Source: Chloroflexota bacterium (GTDB lineage Bacteria; Chloroflexota; Dehalococcoidia; SZUA-161). From it: 6,872 nucleotides of DNA. The stretch covers positions 1-6,872 of the forward strand of contig QIGA01000046.1 in assembly GCA_003229915.1 (NCBI GenBank), in the 5' to 3' direction. Below the pieces are notes generated by a model that was not told the origin of the DNA, ran no database searches, and saw only the letters and a program-made list of their open reading frames with translations. Shown piece after piece: positions 1 through 5,179 of the stretch; the stretch's first letter is position 1; every line of letters starts with the position of its first letter. Both the position numbers and the translations under genes were made by a program.

Positions 1-308
1 ATTACAGCTTCACTCCTGTTTATCTCGATGCGCCTAATGAATGAACGAAGGAAAGCTTTGCTCTCAGTGGTGTCGGCTTCGGCAAGCAGGCTCTTCAAGT
101 CCTCAGCATATGATTTTACAGTCTCCGCATCTACGTGCGTCGCTCCGTGAGTTGCCATTTCGTCCTCCAACTGAAGCCTCGCCTTGCATAATTCATCCTG
201 TCTTGTTCCGAACTCCTTGATTCTGGGAGCCAAGTCATCCCAATCCAGGCTTAGTTTGCCTGTTTCCAGGGCACCGTATAGCGTAGTGAGATGGCCCTGG
301 TTCTGACG
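1..308 (-). pseudogene. Serine recombinase C-terminal remnant (partial)
   Basis: Read on the minus strand from 308 down to 1, one open frame encodes about 102 residues that match the C-terminal zone of large serine recombinases (phage-integrase/transposon type). Visible blocks are LYGALETGKLS, DDLAPRIKE, a charged coiled-coil-like stretch and, near the left edge, SKAFLRSFIRRIEI, which is typical of the family's final segment. The catalytic resolvase domain and zinc-ribbon region are absent. They should lie upstream, but the frame is closed by a TAG at 309-311 and a TGA at 360-362. The few codons between these stops (VERFHVVRLSL) still resemble the region expected just before the conserved block, so the gene seems to have decayed by nonsense mutation rather than by a clean break at 308. 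The C-terminal end runs off the window. Family assignment is from motif recognition. Non-functionality is inferred from the stops and the missing catalytic part. Confidence 0.72.
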
Positions 309-339
309 CTATAGCGACAATCTGACAACATGAAAGCGC

Positions 340-368
340 TCGACCTTTTTGCAGGAAAGTCATATAAT
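340..368 (+). promoter_or_regulatory. Putative sigma-70-type promoter of the ligase gene
   Basis: A perfect TATAAT lies at 363-368, with TCGACC at 340-345 as a four-of-six match to the -35 consensus and 17 bases between them. Transcription would begin near 375, giving a leader of about 24 bases before the GTG start at 399. A GAGGAAAAG purine run just before that start could serve as the ribosome binding site. The promoter sits inside the decaying recombinase sequence, so it may have arisen after that gene was lost. This is a prediction from motif and spacing only. Confidence 0.5.
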
Positions 369-398
369 GCTCATATCTTGCTGTAATGCGAGGAAAAG

Positions 399-1985
399 GT
401 GTTGATACTTGGCAAAGCAGGAATGTACTGGCGCTTCGCGCGCGATCTGAGGAAATTCTTTAAAGAGCCGGTCACCCTTGAGCAAAGCAGGCAAATATTA
501 AGACAAAGGCTTGCTGACAGGGATAAACACCTGTTAGCTGTTGTCAAGCGAGCAGTCTACGAGAATGAGAGAAGCCCCTATCTGAAGCTGCTAAGGTGTG
601 CGGGATGTGAATATGGCGACTTTGAACACATGGTGCTTTCAGATGGGGTGGAATCTGCTCTGAAGATTCTCAGTGACAAAGGTGTATATATAAGTTACGA
701 AGAGTTTAAGGGCAAGAAAGATATTCATAGAAGCGGAAATGTTTTCCGTTTCAAAGAAAGAGACTTCGATAACCCTCTACTGGCAGGCCATATCGAGGCA
801 ATGAGCGGTGCGAGTCGCAGCACCGGTACAAGGACCATATACGATTTTGAGTTCTTAACATCGAAGTATACAATACATCATCTGATCAGCTACGACATCT
901 ACGGCATAATGAGCTATCCTTTTGGCATCTGGTTTTCTATCATAGGCGTAGGGCCGGCCATAATACTCACCTCAGCACAGGGAGGAATAACCCCGAGGAA
1001 GTGGTTTTCTCCCGTTCATAAGAAGGGCTTCAAGCCCTCGCTGCAGAAGCGGCTGGCGGCAAATTATATAATCTGGATGGGTCGGCTGTATCGAGCAAAT
1101 CTACCGACGCCTGAATATGTCCCGCTTAACGAAGCATCAAAGGTCGCCCATTGGATCGCCAGTATGGTATCGGAGACAGGTGGATGCTCGCTGAGGACAT
1201 ACACTAGCCACGCCGTCAGAATATGTGAGGCAGCAAGAGATAGCGGTGTGGATATAAAGGGCATAACATTTATTGTAGGTGGCGAACCTGTGACCGAAAC
1301 AAAAAGAAAGGTGATGGAGTCGGTCGGAGCTATGGTCTGTCCTTCTTATGGCTTGTCTGAGGCAGGTGTAGTAGGCTCAGGATGTACCAACCCGGCGTCA
1401 ACAGACGACGTCCACTTGTATAAAGATTCATTTGCATTGATCCAACGCCCCAGGGAAGTTGCTCATGCAGCCACATCAATCGATGCCTTTTTACTGACCA
1501 CCCTGCTCCCATCGGCTCCTAAGGTCATGCTCAACGTTGAGAGTGGTGATTATGGCACTATAGAGTCCAGAGATTGTGGGTGTGGCTTTCATAAAATAGG
1601 ACTCGATGAACATATCCTTAACATACGTGGCTTCGATAAGCTAACGGGCGAGGGCATGACGTTTGTTGGCCTCGATTTGCTCAGGATTATAGATGAGGTT
1701 CTTCCCTCAAGGTTTGGCGGGTCTCCAAATGACTATCAGATGGTTGAATGTGAGGATATGAGGGGATTTACTCGGCTGAACATAATAGTCAGTCCCGCCG
1801 TTGGCGAAATAGATGAAGCTGATCTTGTCCAAACTGTATTAGCCGAATTGGGCAGTGGAAAAGACGCCAACAGGATGATGACTCATATATGGGCTCAGGC
1901 CAAAACGCTTGAGGTGAAGCGAAAGTGGCCGTTCACCACCGATCGGGGCAAAATACTGCCACTACATATACAAAAACGAAAGTGA
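399..1985 (+). CDS. PaaK/CapK-like adenylate-forming enzyme (phenylacetate-CoA ligase family)
   Basis: This 528-residue cytosolic protein belongs to the adenylate-forming superfamily, closest in style to phenylacetate-CoA ligase and CapK-type proteins. These activate a carboxylate with ATP and usually pass it to coenzyme A. Visible motifs are an unusual phosphate loop, SGASRSTGTRT (residues 136-146); GGEP (294-297); the adenine-site motif YGLSE (317-321); ESGDYG (381-386); a CxCG pair (393-396); IRGFDKLTGEGM (409-420), the hinge region; and a C-terminal RGK whose Lys518 is placed like the catalytic lysine. It is longer than typical PaaK (about 430-440 residues), with an extra N-terminal segment of roughly 100 residues. 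The start is GTG at 399, since an in-frame TAA lies at 384-386 and GAGGAAAAG precedes the GTG; ATG at 423 is an alternative. A TRAP transporter follows 118 bases downstream, suggesting the enzyme activates an imported acid. The substrate is unknown, and an acyl- or aryl-adenylating role without CoA transfer is possible. Confidence 0.8.
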   Translation: MLILGKAGMYWRFARDLRKFFKEPVTLEQSRQILRQRLADRDKHLLAVVKRAVYENERSPYLKLLRCAGCEYGDFEHMVLSDGVESALKILSDKGVYISYEEFKGKKDIHRSGNVFRFKERDFDNPLLAGHIEAMSGASRSTGTRTIYDFEFLTSKYTIHHLISYDIYGIMSYPFGIWFSIIGVGPAIILTSAQGGITPRKWFSPVHKKGFKPSLQKRLAANYIIWMGRLYRANLPTPEYVPLNEASKVAHWIASMVSETGGCSLRTYTSHAVRICEAARDSGVDIKGITFIVGGEPVTETKRKVMESVGAMVCPSYGLSEAGVVGSGCTNPASTDDVHLYKDSFALIQRPREVAHAATSIDAFLLTTLLPSAPKVMLNVESGDYGTIESRDCGCGFHKIGLDEHILNIRGFDKLTGEGMTFVGLDLLRIIDEVLPSRFGGSPNDYQMVECEDMRGFTRLNIIVSPAVGEIDEADLVQTVLAELGSGKDANRMMTHIWAQAKTLEVKRKWPFTTDRGKILPLHIQKRK

Positions 1986-2056
1986 AAGAAGGTTAATGCG
2001 GCAAACATAATCTCGTTCGTTCCACATAACTTTATCGCGTCTATTAGGAGGAGAAT

Positions 2057-2110
2057 ATGCAGACCGGGAACAAAGCGAATCAACGAATATTGCGAGGTGT
2101 GCGATGTTGA
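2057..2110 (+). CDS. 17-codon leader ORF overlapping the dctP start
   Basis: An AGGAGG at 2046-2051, the best Shine-Dalgarno match in the window, sits five bases before an ATG at 2057. The frame encodes MQTGNKANQRILRGVRC and stops with TGA at 2108-2110, seven bases inside dctP (ATG at 2104). This arrangement is typical of translational coupling: ribosomes finishing the leader would be placed on the dctP start, which has its own weaker GAGGTG at 2094-2099. The peptide is basic, without recognisable domain or membrane segment. It shows no run of identical amino-acid codons, so classical attenuation is not supported. An alternative is that a one-base frameshift (natural or a sequence error) separates what was once the N-terminus of DctP, since a basic extension before the signal peptide would be plausible. 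The ORF and its binding site are seen directly; the regulatory role is inferred. Confidence 0.45.
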   Translation: MQTGNKANQRILRGVRC

Positions 2111-3147
2111 GTAACAAATATGTTTCAGCTCTAATCTACTTGATTCTCATATCTACTATGCTTTCTCTTACAATTTCCTGCAGTAGCCAGACAGAGGAAG
2201 TAATAGAGTTGAGATTAGCTCATTTTATGTCGGCGCGACATCTTCAGCATACGGATATTATGGTGCCATTCGCAGAGGAAGTCGAGAAAGCTACCGATGG
2301 CAGAGTGAAAATAACTATCTACCCAGCAGGAGCTTTGGGCAAACCAACGGGGCAATATGACGCTGCAGTGACAGGTATTGCCGACATAACCTTTGGACTC
2401 CACGGCTATACACCCGGCAAGTTTCCTCTCGTGTCAGTTATGGAGTTGCCATTCATCGTGGATTCTGCCGAAGCAGGCAGCAGCGTACTATGGGAATTAT
2501 ACGAGGAATTCCCGGAGCTGAAGGCAGAGCATGCTGAAGTCAAGGTTCTCTGGCTATGGACCAATGACCCCGGTCAGTTGATATCCAATAAACCAATACG
2601 AAGTATGAGCGATTTGGCTGGACTGAAGGTACGAACTCCTTCCGCTTCTACGAAAGCAATGGTCGAGGCATGGGGAGCAACGCCGGTAATGATGCCGGTT
2701 ACCGATCTTTACGATTCTTTAAAGAAAGGAGTTGTTGACGCGGCTCTTATGCCCCTTTCAGGTATCTCTAGTTTTAAATTATACGAAATTAGTAAATACG
2801 TGACGATAGGTGATTTCTACGTGTCCACCTTTTTTATGGTAATGAATGTGGACTCATGGAATCGGATACCAGAGAAAGATCGGCAAATTATGGAAAGCTT
2901 GATTGGTAAACAGATGTCTGAAAAGGCTGGTTTAGCATACGACGCGGGCACCCAAAATGGGCTTGAGGCCCTTGAGAACGCAGGCATTGAGATCTACAGT
3001 CTACCCCAAGAGGAACTTGCCGCATGGAGAAATGCCGCTATGCCGCTGCATGACAAGTGGATAGCTGACATCGAAGCGAAAGGTCTTCCGGGAGAGGAAG
3101 TATATGACAGAGCGATTGAGCTTGCTGCTGACACAGATAGGCCTTAA
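2104..3147 (+). CDS. dctP: TRAP transporter solute-binding protein, DctP family
   Basis: This is the extracytoplasmic binding subunit of a tripartite ATP-independent periplasmic transporter. It captures an organic acid outside the membrane and delivers it to DctQM. The protein has 347 residues, close to the family norm. An N-terminal hydrophobic stretch (about residues 8-24) ends in LTISC, with Cys26 as the likely lipidated residue, so it is probably a membrane-anchored lipoprotein. The lipobox is imperfect because position -3 is Thr. Family hallmarks are the LRLAHFMS first strand (36-43), the YPAGALGK turn (73-80), the MELPF block (113-117), DLAGLKVRTPS (170-180) with Arg177 in the place of the conserved carboxylate-binding arginine, and the GVVDAAL block (209-215). 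The ATG at 2104 is preceded by GAGGTG at 2094-2099 and overlapped by a leader ORF. dctQ follows after 12 bases in the same reading frame. Ligand identity cannot be read from the sequence. Confidence 0.92.
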   Translation: MLSNKYVSALIYLILISTMLSLTISCSSQTEEVIELRLAHFMSARHLQHTDIMVPFAEEVEKATDGRVKITIYPAGALGKPTGQYDAAVTGIADITFGLHGYTPGKFPLVSVMELPFIVDSAEAGSSVLWELYEEFPELKAEHAEVKVLWLWTNDPGQLISNKPIRSMSDLAGLKVRTPSASTKAMVEAWGATPVMMPVTDLYDSLKKGVVDAALMPLSGISSFKLYEISKYVTIGDFYVSTFFMVMNVDSWNRIPEKDRQIMESLIGKQMSEKAGLAYDAGTQNGLEALENAGIEIYSLPQEELAAWRNAAMPLHDKWIADIEAKGLPGEEVYDRAIELAADTDRP

Positions 3148-3159
3148 ATAAACGGGAAA

Positions 3160-3666
3160 TTGGCCGAGAACATAAAATTTATATATAGGTTCCTTCTCCG
3201 ACTCACCAGGGTAACACATGGAGTAGGGATGGCAATCCTCCTCTTTATGATGTTCCTTACGGTCGGAGATGTAATTGCGCGATACTTCTTCAACAAGCCC
3301 GTTCCAGGCACTTTTGAGCTGACCAACCTAATGTTGCCCCTCTTGGTCTTCTTTGGCCTAGCCTATACTCAGGTTCGAAAAGGTCACATCAGCATAGATA
3401 TAGTCATTTCCAGATTCCCCGCCCGAGTTAGGGCGATCGCTGATAGCATCAGCAGCTTCCTCAGCCTGTCGTTATTCGCGCTGGTAGTGTGGCAGTCGGC
3501 AGTATATGCACATCGTCTCTGGCAAGGCCATATTGTCTCCGGTGTGCTAGCATGGCCCGTTTATCCATTCCTGATAGCCGCAGCCTTCGGAAGTTTGCTC
3601 TTTTGTTTCGTCCTGCTGGGCAATCTCCTCGATTCGCTGGCCAAGGCGGTGAAACGTGAGCCCTGA
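3160..3666 (+). CDS. dctQ: TRAP transporter small permease subunit, DctQ family
   Basis: This is the small membrane subunit of the TRAP transporter, which pairs with DctM and helps dock the loaded binding protein. The 168 residues form four predicted membrane segments (about 20-38, 53-71, 96-116 and 132-156), the normal DctQ topology. The conserved block between segments one and two, DVIARYFFNKPVPGTFELT (37-55), and the QVRKGHISIDIV stretch (71-82), with the family's Gly-His, identify it. The start is taken as TTG at 3160, because the next in-frame ATG (residue 24) would remove most of the first membrane segment. GGGAAA immediately before it is only a weak ribosome binding site, so translation probably depends on coupling to dctP, whose TAA is 12 bases upstream in the same frame. 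The 3' end overlaps dctM by 11 bases. Confidence 0.9.
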   Translation: MAENIKFIYRFLLRLTRVTHGVGMAILLFMMFLTVGDVIARYFFNKPVPGTFELTNLMLPLLVFFGLAYTQVRKGHISIDIVISRFPARVRAIADSISSFLSLSLFALVVWQSAVYAHRLWQGHIVSGVLAWPVYPFLIAAAFGSLLFCFVLLGNLLDSLAKAVKREP

Positions 3667-4957
3667 GTTAGTCGGGGGCATTGGTATCGGTGTTTTATTA
3701 TTGCTCTTCGCCCTCAGGATGCCTGTAGGGCTGTCTATGCTCCTAGTCGGCTTCTTGGGGTATTGGTATTTGACCAATGCTCAGGCAGGGCTTAGTAAGC
3801 TGGGCATGGATCTCTTTGCTGCGGCAAGCTCTTATAGCCTGAGCGTTATTCCGCTTTTTATCCTTATGGGCATGTTCCTCTCGTACGGAGGATGGGGACA
3901 TAAGCTTTATGAGTCGATTAACGCTTGGTTTGGAAATATTCGCGGTGGAATGGCAATGGCAACTGTTGGAACCTGTGCCGCCTTCGCGTCTATCTGTGGT
4001 TCAGCAACCGCTACCGTAGCGACAATGGCAAAGGTTGCGTTACCTGAGATGAGAAAGTACGGATACAAAGACAGCCTAGCCACAGCCTGCGTTGCTGCAG
4101 GGGGTACTTTAGGCATTCTAATTCCCCCAAGTGTGATTCTTGTTATGTATGGAGTACTAACAGAGGAGCCTATCGGCGAACTGCTTATTGCTGGTGTATT
4201 GCCTGGCATCATCCAGGCGATTCTGTTCATGGGCACAATCTATCTTATGGTGAGACGCGATCCAAGTCTTGCGCCTCGCAGTGCCAATGTCACCCCTGGA
4301 AACAGATTGGTTTCGTCAAGAGGAGCGTGGCCCGTTATTGCAATCTTTGGTCTGGCTATGGGTGGAATCTACTTCGGTGTTTTTACGCCTACTGAAGCCG
4401 GGGCGATCGGTGCGTTCGCAGCGCTTGTATTCACGTTAGCATCGAGACGCCTCAGTTACAGCAGTCTGGTTAGCTCTCTTGATGAGACCGCCAGGATGAC
4501 GGCTATGATATTTATTATCCTCATCGGGGCCATGATTTTTAGCCACTTTCTGGCTATTACTGAGATACCATTTAGGATCACCGATTTAGTTGCGGGACTC
4601 GGCATGTCACGCTATGTAGTCTTGGCGATTGTCCTTCTCCTTTTGGTCTTCGCCGGCGCTTTCATTGAAGGCATTGCGGTCATGGTTTTGACGCTGCCCA
4701 TTCTATACCCGCTTGTCACCAGTTTAGGTTTTGATGGATTATGGTTTGGGGTAGTTATGGTGATAATGTTGAATATCGGCTTGCTTACACCACCCATCGG
4801 CATTAATGTATATGTGGTAAGCGGTATAGTTAAAGATGTTCCTCCCCACACGATATTCCGGGCTGTCGTGCCTTTCTGGTTGTCAATTATTGCATTCTTG
4901 GCCCTCCTGCTGGCGTTTCCAGGGATAGCCACCTTCTTACCCAGCCTTATGCGTTGA
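3656..4957 (+). CDS. dctM: TRAP transporter large permease subunit, DctM family
   Basis: This is the large membrane subunit that carries the substrate across the inner membrane, driven by an ion gradient (commonly sodium in characterised TRAP systems). The 433 residues match the usual length of about 425-435. Signature segments are GNIRGGMAMATVG (93-105), SICGSATATVATM (112-124), ILIPPSVILVMYG (154-166), FTPTEAGAIGAF (243-254) and LLTPPIGINVYV (376-387). The two repeated-type loops (GSATAT and TPPIG) are where substrate and ion sites lie in the family. About 11-12 hydrophobic segments can be seen. The start is GTG at 3656, overlapping the dctQ end by 11 bases, with AAGGCGG at 3643-3649 as the ribosome binding site. 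The tight overlap shows co-translation with dctQ. The gene looks complete and intact, and no clear terminator hairpin follows. Confidence 0.94.
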   Translation: MSPELVGGIGIGVLLLLFALRMPVGLSMLLVGFLGYWYLTNAQAGLSKLGMDLFAAASSYSLSVIPLFILMGMFLSYGGWGHKLYESINAWFGNIRGGMAMATVGTCAAFASICGSATATVATMAKVALPEMRKYGYKDSLATACVAAGGTLGILIPPSVILVMYGVLTEEPIGELLIAGVLPGIIQAILFMGTIYLMVRRDPSLAPRSANVTPGNRLVSSRGAWPVIAIFGLAMGGIYFGVFTPTEAGAIGAFAALVFTLASRRLSYSSLVSSLDETARMTAMIFIILIGAMIFSHFLAITEIPFRITDLVAGLGMSRYVVLAIVLLLLVFAGAFIEGIAVMVLTLPILYPLVTSLGFDGLWFGVVMVIMLNIGLLTPPIGINVYVVSGIVKDVPPHTIFRAVVPFWLSIIAFLALLLAFPGIATFLPSLMR

Positions 4958-4985
4958 GCGGGCAGACTGGCATTTGAGGCACTGT

Positions 4986-5102
4986 ATGCGTAGATATCTG
5001 GTGGCCTCTCCTGATTTGTGCACCAACTGGAATGATAGGATCGGTCTCTTTCTGACTTTCCGCTTCCCATCGAGCTCATGGCCAACGACCCGGCAGCGAT
5101 AA
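4986..5102 (+). pseudogene. Truncated ORF resembling the start of a 4Fe-4S ferredoxin-type protein
   Basis: Twenty-eight bases after dctM, an ATG at 4986 with GAGG at 4976-4979 opens a 38-codon frame starting MRRYLVASPDLCTN. This opening resembles 4Fe-4S electron-transfer proteins, whose first iron-binding motif reads as Cys-Thr-Gly-Cys or similar after a short strand and Asp/Pro turn. Here the first cysteine (residue 12) is followed by Asn-Trp instead of the next cysteine, and the remaining 23 residues contain no cysteine and look unrelated. The simplest reading is a gene cut at about 5026-5030 and joined to other sequence. The good ribosome binding site and operon-like spacing suggest it was once co-transcribed with the transporter. 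The similarity covers only about 14 residues, so a chance short ORF cannot be excluded. Confidence 0.35.
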
Positions 5103-5179
5103 TAGAAAAGCGCAGGATATCAACTGAGCAAGTAAAGAACCCCATGAGGAGCATGCTCCAGACTTGCGCCCGTTCCCAC
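5037..5179 (+). other. Intergenic debris between converging genes
   Basis: This stretch separates the truncated ferredoxin-like ORF from the end of the minus-strand phosphoketolase-like gene. A plus-strand frame opens after a TAG at 5037 and reads LPIELMANDPAAIIEKRR (part of the frame), with an ATG at 5078. It is hydrophilic and looks protein-like up to about 5170, after which it simply continues antisense to the phosphoketolase-like gene. The ATG has no convincing ribosome binding site, and I do not recognise the family. It may be the leftover interior of another gene. No convincing terminator hairpin was found for either converging gene; the only palindrome, GGAGCATGCTCC at 5148-5159, has no loop. 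Confidence 0.3.

Noticed and set aside
309..311. TAG as a recoded or read-through codon in the recombinase
   Set aside because: A second stop lies at 360-362 and the catalytic part is missing, so decay is simpler than recoding.
3145..3162. dctP and dctQ as a stop-interrupted fusion, since they share a reading frame
   Set aside because: Both proteins have full normal length with their own ends, and fusion would bury a lipoprotein C-terminus against a membrane segment. The shared frame is likely chance.
3907..4236. A 109-codon minus-strand open frame inside dctM
   Set aside because: It is a shadow of the hydrophobic DctM coding sequence and encodes nothing recognisable.
4612..5154. A 180-codon open frame on the minus strand across the dctM end
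   Set aside because: It is mostly antisense to well-conserved dctM codons, has no family resemblance, and its composition follows from the opposite-strand gene.
5148..5159. Perfect palindrome GGAGCATGCTCC between the converging genes
   Set aside because: It has no loop and no T-run, so it is not a convincing terminator. A 12-base palindrome can occur by chance or be an ordinary restriction-like site.
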